Below, one piece after another: positions 52,175 through 61,008 of a stretch of 64,000 bases of DNA. Under the pieces are notes generated by a model. That model was not told the origin of the DNA. It ran no database searches and worked only from the letters and a program-made list of their open reading frames with translations. Within the stretch, counting starts at the first letter, position 1, and each line of letters starts with the position of its first letter. Source of the stretch: an uncultured Butyricimonas sp. (GTDB lineage Bacteria > Bacteroidota > Bacteroidia > Bacteroidales > Marinifilaceae). The position numbers and the translations under genes are program-made. Location: assembly GCA_944321845.1 (NCBI GenBank), contig CALUMT010000014.1:39792-103791 (forward strand), in the 5' to 3' direction.

Positions 52175-53737
52175 CTAGATCTTTATTTTTAGTTTCTGAC
52201 CTGGCTTCAACTTTCTCACGGCCTTTTCCGACAGACCGTTCCATTTCATAATATCTCGATTGGTTACTCCTTCAAACTTCTTGGCTATCGACCACAGGTT
52301 CTCCCCTTTCTTTATCGTGTAATAGAAATACTCTCCCTCGTTGAGAGGTTCCACTTGTACCTCGTTGTTGGAAGCAGAACCGGCATAAGCCGTACCCATT
52401 TTGGATTTGTAATAATCCACCTTGTTTTTCGGCACGTAAACGACCAGTTTCTGTCCTACACGAATCAGGTTACGCGTCATACCATTCCAGTATTTCAAGT
52501 CGTTCAATCGAACATCAAATTTCATGGCTATTCCCCCGATCACATCCCCATTCTTCACCGTGTAAACCAACTTCGCCCGGTTACTGGGAGCCACGTGCGC
52601 GTGTTTTTTGAAACGCACCCGGGGATCGGCTGTACGGTCGCTGTCATTAAAATAAGCCAAACGGTTATAAGCAAATATTGTATCCTGACGGTCGATGAAT
52701 TCCGTCACGTAATTATAGGGCATACGCAAGGGATAGGATTTACCGAAACCGGCAGGCACGATGTCCGCCTGGTACTGCGGGTTTAAATCCCTCAACTGCT
52801 CCACGGATATATCCAACAGATTCGTCACCTGTTCGAAGTGCAGGGCATCTGATATCATGATCGTATCGCACATGGTGGGCAATTCATTTTCCACCACCGC
52901 AATATTATGCTTATCATAATAATTGAACAAATACATAGCCCCGATAAATGCCGGAACATAACCCCTCGTTTCTTTAGGCAATAAATAATAAATATCCCAA
53001 TAATTCTTCTTTCCTCCCGAACGGCGGATAGCTTTATTCACGTTCCCCGGGCCACAATTGTAAGCCACAATAACCAGTATCCAATCCTCGTATATCTGGT
53101 ACAGGTCCTTCAGGTAAGTGACTGCAGCCTCTGATGATTTCACTGGATCCCGACGTTCATCCACGAAAGAATTGATTTCCAATTTATACATTTTTCCTGT
53201 CCCGTACATGAACTGCCACAAACCACAGGCTCCTGCTCGCGAAAAGGCTCTCGGGTTCAAGGCACTCTCGATAACCGGCAAGTATTTCAACTCTAAAGGT
53301 AATCCTTCCCGCGCCAGAATCTCCTCAAAAATCGGGAAATAATACTCGCTCAAACCAATCATGGCTCCAGACTGAGATTTACGCCTCACGGTATACAATT
53401 CAATATAATTCCGAACAATCTCGTTATATGACAAACGTATTGCGGAATTCAAGGAATCCAATCGTGCCAGATACACCGAATCCGGCATAGTCACGGCATC
53501 TTCTCCCGTATCGTATAAAACCTCATTATCCTCCCCTCCTTGTTTCGAGATGTACCATTTCTCGTATAGGACATCCAGTTTCTCTATAAAAGCACCCGGA
53601 ATTGAATCCGTTAGAACGATCATCTTGGGTGTCAACAAACGAGGCGGATCCAATTTCATTCGAACCGTGTCACGCACCTCCGCTTTCGCCACGCTTCCCC
53701 CCAACATTCCAATTAAACACAACACAAAAAAACGCAT
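52175..53737 (-). CDS. mltD: Membrane-bound lytic murein transglycosylase D
   Basis: A 520-residue exported peptidoglycan lyase. A signal peptide (about 1-19) precedes the SLT domain, with the catalytic Glu in PVIESALNPRAFSRAGACG and with GLWQFMYGTGKMY and VAYNCGPGNVNKAI. At least two LysM modules lie at the C-terminus (VKNGDVIGGIAMKFDV and IKKGENLWSIAKKFEG). It has no lipobox, unlike E. coli MltD. It follows DUF5683 and parB in the usual Bacteroidetes order. Confidence 0.93.
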   Translation of the reverse strand: MRFFVLCLIGMLGGSVAKAEVRDTVRMKLDPPRLLTPKMIVLTDSIPGAFIEKLDVLYEKWYISKQGGEDNEVLYDTGEDAVTMPDSVYLARLDSLNSAIRLSYNEIVRNYIELYTVRRKSQSGAMIGLSEYYFPIFEEILAREGLPLELKYLPVIESALNPRAFSRAGACGLWQFMYGTGKMYKLEINSFVDERRDPVKSSEAAVTYLKDLYQIYEDWILVIVAYNCGPGNVNKAIRRSGGKKNYWDIYYLLPKETRGYVPAFIGAMYLFNYYDKHNIAVVENELPTMCDTIMISDALHFEQVTNLLDISVEQLRDLNPQYQADIVPAGFGKSYPLRMPYNYVTEFIDRQDTIFAYNRLAYFNDSDRTADPRVRFKKHAHVAPSNRAKLVYTVKNGDVIGGIAMKFDVRLNDLKYWNGMTRNLIRVGQKLVVYVPKNKVDYYKSKMGTAYAGSASNNEVQVEPLNEGEYFYYTIKKGENLWSIAKKFEGVTNRDIMKWNGLSEKAVRKLKPGQKLKIKI

Positions 53738-53751
53738 AATAATCTATCTTC

Positions 53752-54549
53752 TTAAAATCTTAACGACAATGTCAAACCAACCGTTCCCCCACACGCCGGA
53801 GAGAAACCAGTCGAAGGTGCTATCTTCATGGATAAATCCTCGTTTATCTCAAAATCATAAAAATGGGCAAAAACCACCGCATCAATAATCTGCACGGCAT
53901 AAATACCGGCACAGACGATATACATCAAATCCCGATTTCGCTTATAGTTTTCCTTCTTCGTCTTCAACACTTCCTGAAATCGCTTTTGCATTGACTCTGA
54001 ATAACCTTCCGCAGTTTTCCCGGGAGCCATCAACTGGTCCCATTTATTATCCGTGGGATAAGGCGTCTCACGGTCATTTTCCTTATCTTCCGCAATCTGG
54101 TTAAGGTAAGCGGTATAATCCACGAAAGCATCCCGGTATTTATTATAATATTTTGTATTCCAAGACAAACCGTAAATAGCAGCCCCGACTCCCCCGTAAA
54201 GGATCGGCAGTTTCCACCATTGACGATTATACACCTGCCCGGCTCCCGGCAAAACCATAGCCAAAATCGTAGCCTTGTGGGGAAAATGTGGCTTAGTTTC
54301 CATTCGCCGCTTCATCAGGCGTTTTTGAGCTCTCGTTAAGGTATCCAAGGCCAGATCCGTTCCCATTAACAAAGAATCCTTATCCACCTTTCCTTCCAAA
54401 TGCGGCAATCCCATATCGGGTAACGTATCCCGAACTAAAAACACCATTCGCTCTTCTCTTTCGGCTGCCTTTCCGGCTCCCGTCACCATCAAGAAAATAG
54501 CGATGCCCAATATTCCTTTCCGTAAAAATTCGCTGAATCCCGCTTTCAT
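53752..54549 (-). CDS. DUF5683 family membrane protein
   Basis: A 265-residue protein with an N-terminal signal or anchor helix, a basic central segment (RAQKRLMKRRMETKPHFP), then hydrophobic helices around LPGAGQVYNRQWWKLPILYG and YIVCAGIYAVQIIDAVVFA. This matches DUF5683, found next to parB in many Bacteroidetes. It overlaps the parB stop by one base. Function is unknown; the location suggests a link between envelope growth and chromosome partition. Confidence 0.82.
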   Translation of the reverse strand: MKAGFSEFLRKGILGIAIFLMVTGAGKAAEREERMVFLVRDTLPDMGLPHLEGKVDKDSLLMGTDLALDTLTRAQKRLMKRRMETKPHFPHKATILAMVLPGAGQVYNRQWWKLPILYGGVGAAIYGLSWNTKYYNKYRDAFVDYTAYLNQIAEDKENDRETPYPTDNKWDQLMAPGKTAEGYSESMQKRFQEVLKTKKENYKRNRDLMYIVCAGIYAVQIIDAVVFAHFYDFEINEDLSMKIAPSTGFSPACGGTVGLTLSLRF

Positions 54550-55442
54550 TACTTAGAATTCATCGTGTCCAACAAAGCAACTATACGTTCCAATTCTCCA
54601 TCCGATTTAAAGGAAATAATAATTCTTCCCCGCCCTTTCTCGTTTCGCTTCAAATCGACTTTTGTGTCAAAATACCTGGACAAATGATTTTGCAACTCCA
54701 CGTAATCCCCAATGGATTTCGGTTTCCGTTCCGGTTTCGCCTCCTTCACTTCCTCTGGATTCGTCAATGCCCTCACGATTTCCTCCACCTTACGCACGGA
54801 AAAATCATATTTCAGGATTTGCTCAAACACCATATTCTGTGTTTCCGGATCGTCAATATTAATAATAGCTCGGGCATGCCCCATACTTATCTTTTTCTCC
54901 TTAATCGCGAGTTGTATTGGAGCCGGCAACTTCAACAACCGCAAATAATTTGTAATTGTTGTCCGTTTCTTCCCCACCCGTTCGCTCAAGGCATCCTGAG
55001 TCAAATTACATTCATCAATCAAACGCTCGTAACTCAACGCTATTTCTATCGCGTTCAAGTCCTCCCGTTGTATATTTTCGATAAGAGCCATAGCCAGCAC
55101 AGACTCCTCTCCCATCTTCTTTATATAAGCCGGAATCGTCTCCAGACCAGCCATCTTGGCAGCACGATAACGACGCTCCCCCGCCACAATCTCATACTTA
55201 CCATCCTCGGCCTCATGCACGGTGATAGGCTGCACTATGCCTATCGACTTGATGGAAGCCGCCAACTCCTGCAATGCCTCCTCGTCAAACACGGTACGAG
55301 GCTGATGCGGGTTCGGGCGGATATCACACAATCGCAATTCTTCCTGTAATGCCGACGCATTTCCCTCCCTCGGTTTTATCTCTTCAGCGGCATCGGCCAG
55401 CAAGGCCCCCAAACCCTTACCCAACGCATTTTTCTTCGCCAT
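54549..55442 (-). CDS. parB: Chromosome-partitioning protein ParB
   Basis: A 297-residue ParB/Spo0J-type CTPase and centromere-binding protein. It has LGKGLGALLADAAEEI at the N-terminus, IRPNPHQPRTVFDEEAL, the box-II motif GERRYRAAKMAGL, a helix-turn-helix (LSERVGKKRTTITNYLRLL) and a C-terminal dimerisation region. It lies 16 bases after parA. Confidence 0.96.
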   Translation of the reverse strand: MAKKNALGKGLGALLADAAEEIKPREGNASALQEELRLCDIRPNPHQPRTVFDEEALQELAASIKSIGIVQPITVHEAEDGKYEIVAGERRYRAAKMAGLETIPAYIKKMGEESVLAMALIENIQREDLNAIEIALSYERLIDECNLTQDALSERVGKKRTTITNYLRLLKLPAPIQLAIKEKKISMGHARAIINIDDPETQNMVFEQILKYDFSVRKVEEIVRALTNPEEVKEAKPERKPKSIGDYVELQNHLSRYFDTKVDLKRNEKGRGRIIISFKSDGELERIVALLDTMNSK

Positions 55443-55458
55443 ATTACTTTTCCTTATA

Positions 55459-56229
55459 CTATTTTTTCTTGTTTTTCTCCAACACCTCGTTCGCCAAACT
55501 CAAATAATTCTCCGCGCCCCGGCATCCAGCATCATACAACACTACCGGTTGCCCGTAACTCGGGGCTTCCGCCAACTTCACGTTCTGCTGAATAAGCGTT
55601 TTGAACACCATATCCTCAAAGTGCTTACGGACCTCTGCCACCACTTGATTTGACAAACGCACACGACCGTCATACATCGTCAACACGAATCCCTCGATCT
55701 CCAAACTTGTATTCAATCTTTTCTGGATAATCTTGACCGTGTTCAACAACTTTCCTAACCCTTCCAAAGCGAAATACTGACACTGTACCGGAATGATTAC
55801 CGAATCCGCGGCGGCCAAGGAATTCACCGTTAACAATCCCAACGAAGGAGAACAATCAATCAGCACGTAATCATAACGGTCACGTATTCCACTCAGCACC
55901 TTACCCATCACCCGCTCCTTATCATCAAAATTCAACATCTCCAATTCCGCACCCACCAAATTAATATTAGAAGGCAATAAATCCATATTCTCCACTTCCG
56001 TCTTCAATATCGCTTTGTCCGGATCCAACCCATCCACGAGGCACTCGTAAATAGTCCCATCCAGCTCCTTTAAATCATAGCCCACGCCTGTTGTCGCGTT
56101 TCCTTGAGGATCCGCATCCACGAGTAATACTTTCTGTTCCAGTATTGCCAAACTTGCTGCCAGATTAACGGAAGTCGTCGTCTTTCCCACTCCTCCTTTT
56201 TGATTAGCAATCGCTATTATCTTAGACAT
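55459..56229 (-). CDS. parA: Chromosome-partitioning ATPase ParA
   Basis: About 256 residues from the ATG at 56229 (MSKIIAIANQKGGVGKTT); a start 6 bases upstream is also possible. The deviant Walker A is KGGVGKTTTSV, with DADPQGNAT and the switch segment YVLIDCSPSLGLLTVNSL. It is a Soj/ParA-type ATPase that segregates the chromosome with ParB. The promoter region shows a weak TATTTTTA on the minus strand and is shared with the divergent AlkD-like gene. Confidence 0.96.
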   Translation of the reverse strand: MSKIIAIANQKGGVGKTTTSVNLAASLAILEQKVLLVDADPQGNATTGVGYDLKELDGTIYECLVDGLDPDKAILKTEVENMDLLPSNINLVGAELEMLNFDDKERVMGKVLSGIRDRYDYVLIDCSPSLGLLTVNSLAAADSVIIPVQCQYFALEGLGKLLNTVKIIQKRLNTSLEIEGFVLTMYDGRVRLSNQVVAEVRKHFEDMVFKTLIQQNVKLAEAPSYGQPVVLYDAGCRGAENYLSLANEVLEKNKKK

Positions 56230-56300
56230 AAACAACTATTTTTCGAATTATGCGGGTAAAAATACACATAAAAAAGGAATGCCCCCGTACTTTTGATCGT

Positions 56301-56347
56301 TTTTTTACTGACAATCGCCGCTTTTTTACTAACAATGGCTAACTTTG
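56301..56347 (+). promoter_or_regulatory. Repeat and -7 element before the AlkD-like gene
   Basis: TTTTTTACT occurs at 56301 and 56322 (21 bases apart), each followed by a related ACAAT segment. TAACTTTG, a full TAnnTTTG match, is at 56340-56347, 26 bases before the ATG. Confidence 0.5.
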
Positions 56348-56372
56348 CTCCCGAATACAAGGAATTATCAAC

Positions 56373-57080
56373 ATGCAAGCATCGGCACAGGCTATTTTAA
56401 ACGAGATTTACACGCAAGCCAACCCGGAAAAAGCCGCCATCCTCGCCCGTTTTTTCAAGACAGGACCGGGAGAATATGGCGAAGGGGATTCTTTCATCGG
56501 GCTCACCGTTCCTCAGATCAGAAGTATCGCCAAACGCCACCATAACACGGACTTACCCGTTTTTGCCGAATTATTGGCCTCTCCCATTCACGAAGTGCGA
56601 CTCACGGCATTACTGGCTCTTGTCTACCGTTTTGAAAAAGCAAAAGACCAAAGCAGACGGGACGAATGCGCCCAATTCTACATCGAGCATCTCGATGCGG
56701 CCAATAACTGGGATCTAGTCGACCTAACATGTTATAAATTACTTGGTCCATGGCTCATGGACTATAGTACTCTACACGATTGGGCTCGCTCCGGACATCT
56801 TTGGCGCCAACGAGTGGCCATCGTCACTTGCATGTACCGTGTTCGTCGAGGTGACTTTTCCGATGCTTTTGCCATAGCTGATATTCTCCTCCATCATCCC
56901 CACGATCTTATCCACAAGGCTGTCGGCTGGATTCTCCGTGAGGCTGGTAAAAAAGACGAGCATGCCCTCGTGGCTTATCTTCTTCCTCGTTACCGGCACA
57001 TGCCACGTACCATGTTGCGCTATGCCATAGAACGATTCGAAGAAGAAAAACGGCAACAATTCCTACAATCACGAATCTAA
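56373..57080 (+). CDS. AlkD-like DNA alkylation repair glycosylase
   Basis: A 235-residue HEAT-like repeat protein of the AlkC/AlkD group. Key residues are visible: the catalytic Asp in NNWDLVDLT and aromatic DNA contacts in LWRQRVAIV and GWILREAGKK. It removes alkylated bases such as 3- and 7-methylpurines. It is the first gene of a tightly spaced plus-strand run, 6 bases before the ABC-F gene. Confidence 0.9.
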   Translation: MQASAQAILNEIYTQANPEKAAILARFFKTGPGEYGEGDSFIGLTVPQIRSIAKRHHNTDLPVFAELLASPIHEVRLTALLALVYRFEKAKDQSRRDECAQFYIEHLDAANNWDLVDLTCYKLLGPWLMDYSTLHDWARSGHLWRQRVAIVTCMYRVRRGDFSDAFAIADILLHHPHDLIHKAVGWILREAGKKDEHALVAYLLPRYRHMPRTMLRYAIERFEEEKRQQFLQSRI

Positions 57081-57086
57081 AAAACA

Positions 57087-58961
57087 TTGAACACACCTAT
57101 GATCAGTTTCCTGCAAGTAGAGAATCTTTCAAAACGTTTCGGCGAACATCTTCTGTTCGAGAACATATCCTTTGGTATTGGTAAAAACCAGAAAACAGCC
57201 CTCATCGCCCGCAACGGCAAAGGCAAATCCACTCTTTTAAGCATCATCGCCGGAAAAGACACACCCGACACCGGAACTGTCATTTTCCGTAACGATATCA
57301 CGGTAGGGTACCTCGCCCAAGAACCAGACCTCGACCCCGAGTCCCTCGTGCTCGAGGAAATGTTCAACACCGACACCCCCGTCCTTACCCTTATCAAGGA
57401 GTACGAACGAGCCGTCAGTTCCAATGACATACAGGCCCTTGAAACCCTCATTCCCAGAATGGATGCTCTCAACGCCTGGAATCATGAAACCGAAATCAAA
57501 CAAATCCTCTCCGAGTTGAAAGTCGACTTCTATGACCGGCATGTACGCGAACTTTCCGGGGGACAACGCAAACGGGTTGGGTTGGCCAAAGTACTCATCA
57601 GTCATCCGGATTTTCTCATTCTCGACGAACCGACCAACCATCTCGACACGGAAATGATCGAATGGCTCGAAGATTATCTTCACGATACACAAACCACCCT
57701 TTTCATGGTCACCCACGACCGATATTTTCTGGATCGTGTCTGCGACAACATCATCGAGCTGGACGACTTCGGCCTCTATTCCTATGCAGGGAATTACTCC
57801 TACTATCTCGAGAAACGGGCTGAACGCCTCGCCTCCCGCGACGCTGCCATAGACAAAGCCCGCAACCTGCTCCGTACCGAACAGGAGTGGATGCGCCGTA
57901 TGCCACAAGCCCGGGGACACAAGGCCCGCTACCGAATCGATAATTTCTATCGTCTCAAGGACGCCGCCTCCCGCCCCGCGGAAGAGAAACACCTCGAACT
58001 GGACATCAAGGGACAACGGCTCGGGCGTAAAATACTGGAACTGGAACACGTCACTAAAAGCTACGGCAGCCAATGCCTCGTCAATGATTTTTCTTACAAA
58101 TTTATCCGTGGCGAGAAAATAGGTATTGTCGGGAAAAATGGAGTTGGAAAATCCACCTTTCTTAACATCATCACCCGTAACATCGAACCGGATAGTGGTA
58201 CGATAGACATCGGAGAAACAGTCGTTTACGGCTACTATCAGCAAGACGGCATCACCTTCCGCGAGGACGACCGTCCCATCGACATCGTCAAGGAGATTGC
58301 CGAACGGGTCGACCTCGGCAACGGACGCGTCATGTCCGCTTCCCAATTTCTCGAGTATTTCCTTTTCCCCGACAAACTCCAATATGCCCCTGTGGCCAAA
58401 CTCAGCGGGGGAGAACGTCGGCGACTGTACCTTCTCACGGTACTCATGAAGAATCCCAATTTCCTTGTACTGGACGAACCCACCAATGACCTAGACATCA
58501 TGACGCTAAACGTCCTCGAGGAATATCTTCGTTCTTTCGCCGGCTGTCTGCTTATCGTATCGCACGACCGATTCTTTATTGATAAAATCGTCGACCATGT
58601 TTTCGCCTTCGAGGGTAACGGACTCATACGGGATTTCCCCGGTAATTATACCCAATACGCGGATCGCCGCGAGGAAGAGGAAAAAGCCCGTCGCGAGGCC
58701 TCCAAAACCACGACCACTCCCTCGCAACCTACCCGCGAGAAAAATCGCCAACGCCGACTGACCTACAAGGAACAACAAGAGATGAAACAACTGGAAATCG
58801 ACATGGAATCCCTTAACTCAGAACGGACAGAATTGGAAACAGCCCTCAGTTCAGGTACATTATCCCCGGAAAAACTTCTCGAAGCCTCCCGCCGGGTGGC
58901 CGAGATCATCGATATTCTTGATGAAAAAGAAATGCGTTGGCTCGAACTTAGTGAAATATAA
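57087..58961 (+). CDS. uup: ABC-F ATPase, Uup-like
   Basis: A 624-residue soluble ABC-F protein with two ATPase cassettes and no membrane domain. The first cassette has ARNGKGKSTLL and LSGGQRKRVGLAKVL with ILDEPTNHLD; the second has GKNGVGKSTFL and LSGGERRRLYLL with LDEPTNDLD. A charged coiled-coil-like C-terminal domain (about 545-624) is typical of Uup. ABC-F factors act on stalled ribosomes. The alternative start at residue 5 (MISFLQVENL) is equally plausible. Confidence 0.91.
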   Translation: MNTPMISFLQVENLSKRFGEHLLFENISFGIGKNQKTALIARNGKGKSTLLSIIAGKDTPDTGTVIFRNDITVGYLAQEPDLDPESLVLEEMFNTDTPVLTLIKEYERAVSSNDIQALETLIPRMDALNAWNHETEIKQILSELKVDFYDRHVRELSGGQRKRVGLAKVLISHPDFLILDEPTNHLDTEMIEWLEDYLHDTQTTLFMVTHDRYFLDRVCDNIIELDDFGLYSYAGNYSYYLEKRAERLASRDAAIDKARNLLRTEQEWMRRMPQARGHKARYRIDNFYRLKDAASRPAEEKHLELDIKGQRLGRKILELEHVTKSYGSQCLVNDFSYKFIRGEKIGIVGKNGVGKSTFLNIITRNIEPDSGTIDIGETVVYGYYQQDGITFREDDRPIDIVKEIAERVDLGNGRVMSASQFLEYFLFPDKLQYAPVAKLSGGERRRLYLLTVLMKNPNFLVLDEPTNDLDIMTLNVLEEYLRSFAGCLLIVSHDRFFIDKIVDHVFAFEGNGLIRDFPGNYTQYADRREEEEKARREASKTTTTPSQPTREKNRQRRLTYKEQQEMKQLEIDMESLNSERTELETALSSGTLSPEKLLEASRRVAEIIDILDEKEMRWLELSEI

Positions 58962-58966
58962 CACGT

Positions 58967-60316
58967 ATGGCCAAAGTACAAGAAATGACACAAGGGCGGC
59001 CATTACCGCTCATTTTCAATTTCGCATTACCGCTACTGGCAGGTAACGTCTTGCAGCAAACCTACTCCCTGGTGGATGCCGCCATCGTGGGCAAATTCCT
59101 CGGGATTAACAATCTAGCGGCCGTAGGAGCAAGTACTTCCGTCATATTTCTCATTCTTGGATTTTGCAACGGATGCTGCGGGGGATTCGGAATTCCTGTT
59201 GCTCAAAAATTTGGGGCTCGAGATTACAGCTCCATGCGTCGATACGTTTATACCAGCCTCCGGTTAGCCACCTGGTTATCTATCGGTATAGCCATCATCA
59301 CCAGTCTGGCCTGCTCCACCATCCTGCGGCTCATGCAAACTCCCGAAAATATCTTCGAGGAAGCTTACCTTTACCTGCTCATCACGTTCCTGGGTGTCCC
59401 CTGTACTTTCTTCTACAATCTACTCTCGAGCATCATCCGGGCCTTAGGAGATAGCCGTACTCCTTTTTGGTTTCTCCTGTTTTCCACGGTACTCAACATC
59501 GCCCTGGATCTTTTCTGTATCCTCACGCTCGGTTGGGGCGTTGCCGGAGCTGCCATCGCCACGGTTTTCTCGCAAGGAGTATCAGCCATTTTGTGCTATT
59601 TTTACATGAAACGTCATTTCGAGATTCTACAAGCCGATCATCCGGAAGAATATCGCTACACCCCGGCAATTGCCCAACGTCTCCTCGGAATCGGAACTCC
59701 CATGGGACTCCAGTTTTCTATAACTGCCATTGGCAGTATCATGCTCCAGGGAGCCAACAACGCCCTGGGCACTTCCTGCGTGGCAGCATTCACCGCCGCC
59801 ATGCGTGTAAAAATGTTCTGCATGTGTCCCCTCGAGAGTCTAGGGATAGCCATGGCCACTTACTGCGGCCAAAACTACGGGGCCGGACGTCCCGAACGTA
59901 TCGGTCAGGGGGTACGGGTCGCCTGTGGCATGATGCTTACCTATTCCGCGGTTATGGCCATTATTTTATGGACTGCTTCCGAACATTTTGCACTTCTTTT
60001 CATCGACTCATCCGAGAGCGAAATCATCCAACTGACCGCCCGTTTCTTGCACGTATCCGTTAGCTTCTTCCCCGTTCTTGGATTATTGTGCATCCTGCGT
60101 TATTCCATACAGGGAGCCGGTTACACGCGGCTTGCCATGTGGTCTGGAGTATCAGAGATGGTTGCCCGTATTCTCGTCAGCCTTATCGCTGTCCCCTTGT
60201 GGGGTTATTGGGCCATTTGTTTCGGCGATCCGACGGCCTGGATTTTTGCCATAGCCTTCCTTATTCCGGCATTTGCTTACATTCGCCGCCGATTATCCCG
60301 TTTAACTAACACTTGA
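58967..60316 (+). CDS. MATE family efflux transporter
   Basis: A 449-residue inner-membrane transporter with about 12 hydrophobic helices in two similar halves. MATE segments include LPLLAGNVLQQTYSLVDAAI, GNGCCGGFGIPVAQKFGARD-type text near residue 70 and FTAAMRVKMFCMCPLESLGI. It exports drugs or metabolites in exchange for Na+ or H+. It begins 5 bases after the ABC-F gene, and its stop precedes the response-regulator ATG by 5 bases. Confidence 0.93.
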   Translation: MAKVQEMTQGRPLPLIFNFALPLLAGNVLQQTYSLVDAAIVGKFLGINNLAAVGASTSVIFLILGFCNGCCGGFGIPVAQKFGARDYSSMRRYVYTSLRLATWLSIGIAIITSLACSTILRLMQTPENIFEEAYLYLLITFLGVPCTFFYNLLSSIIRALGDSRTPFWFLLFSTVLNIALDLFCILTLGWGVAGAAIATVFSQGVSAILCYFYMKRHFEILQADHPEEYRYTPAIAQRLLGIGTPMGLQFSITAIGSIMLQGANNALGTSCVAAFTAAMRVKMFCMCPLESLGIAMATYCGQNYGAGRPERIGQGVRVACGMMLTYSAVMAIILWTASEHFALLFIDSSESEIIQLTARFLHVSVSFFPVLGLLCILRYSIQGAGYTRLAMWSGVSEMVARILVSLIAVPLWGYWAICFGDPTAWIFAIAFLIPAFAYIRRRLSRLTNT

Positions 60317-60321
60317 TCATT

Positions 60322-61008
60322 ATGCAAACAATACTAATAATAGAAGACGACAAAAGAGTTGCAGATCTATTAAAAATAGGATTAGAAGAAAATGGATATC
60401 AAACAATGGTTGCCTACGACGGCATAATGGGACTTCGGCTTTTTCAATCCAACCATTTTCAGCTCGTCATTTCAGACATAATACTTCCCCAACTTAACGG
60501 TTTTGAATTATGTCGGGAAATACGTAAACATAATGAAAATATCCCCGTACTTATGCTCACCGCATTAGGAACGGCAGATGACAAGTTGGACGGTTTCGAT
60601 GCCGGAGCCGATGATTATATGGTCAAACCTTTCGACTTTAGAGAATTAATAGCCCGGGTGAAGGTCCTGTTAAAACGAAACATGGATATCCATCCCTCTC
60701 TCCCCGAACAAATCACGTACTCGGATTTATCTGTCAATTTAAAACTTCAGGAAGTGAGAAGGAAAGGACAAATCATAAAACTTTCCCCAAAAGAATACAA
60801 CTTATTGGTATACATGATTGAAAATGCAGAAAAAGTCATTAGCCGAGTAGAGATTGCAGAAAAAGTCTGGCACACGCACTTTGACACCGGAACCAACTTC
60901 ATTGATGTTTACATAAATTACCTAAGAAAGAAAATAGACAAAGAATTTGACCACAAATTAATCCACACCAAAACGGGCATCGGCTTTATTCTATCGGATA
61001 AATTATGA
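60322..61008 (+). CDS. OmpR-family response regulator
   Basis: A 228-residue regulator from the ATG at 60322; an in-frame TTG at 60313 overlaps the MATE stop and is less likely. The receiver domain has the acidic pair IIEDD, the phospho-acceptor D52 in LVISDIILPQ and the conserved Lys in DDYMVKPF. The C-terminal winged-helix domain includes LSPKEYNLLVYMIENAEKVI. OmpR-family proteins bind 10-11-bp direct repeats; such a repeat (TTCTAAT twice, 11 bases apart) lies before mgtA downstream. It overlaps the kinase gene as ATGA. Confidence 0.94.
   Translation: MQTILIIEDDKRVADLLKIGLEENGYQTMVAYDGIMGLRLFQSNHFQLVISDIILPQLNGFELCREIRKHNENIPVLMLTALGTADDKLDGFDAGADDYMVKPFDFRELIARVKVLLKRNMDIHPSLPEQITYSDLSVNLKLQEVRRKGQIIKLSPKEYNLLVYMIENAEKVISRVEIAEKVWHTHFDTGTNFIDVYINYLRKKIDKEFDHKLIHTKTGIGFILSDKL

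Noticed and set aside
56301-56347. parS-like site before parA
   Set aside because: The repeated TTTTTTACT words are 21 bases apart and are not palindromic; they do not resemble the known 16-bp parS palindrome.
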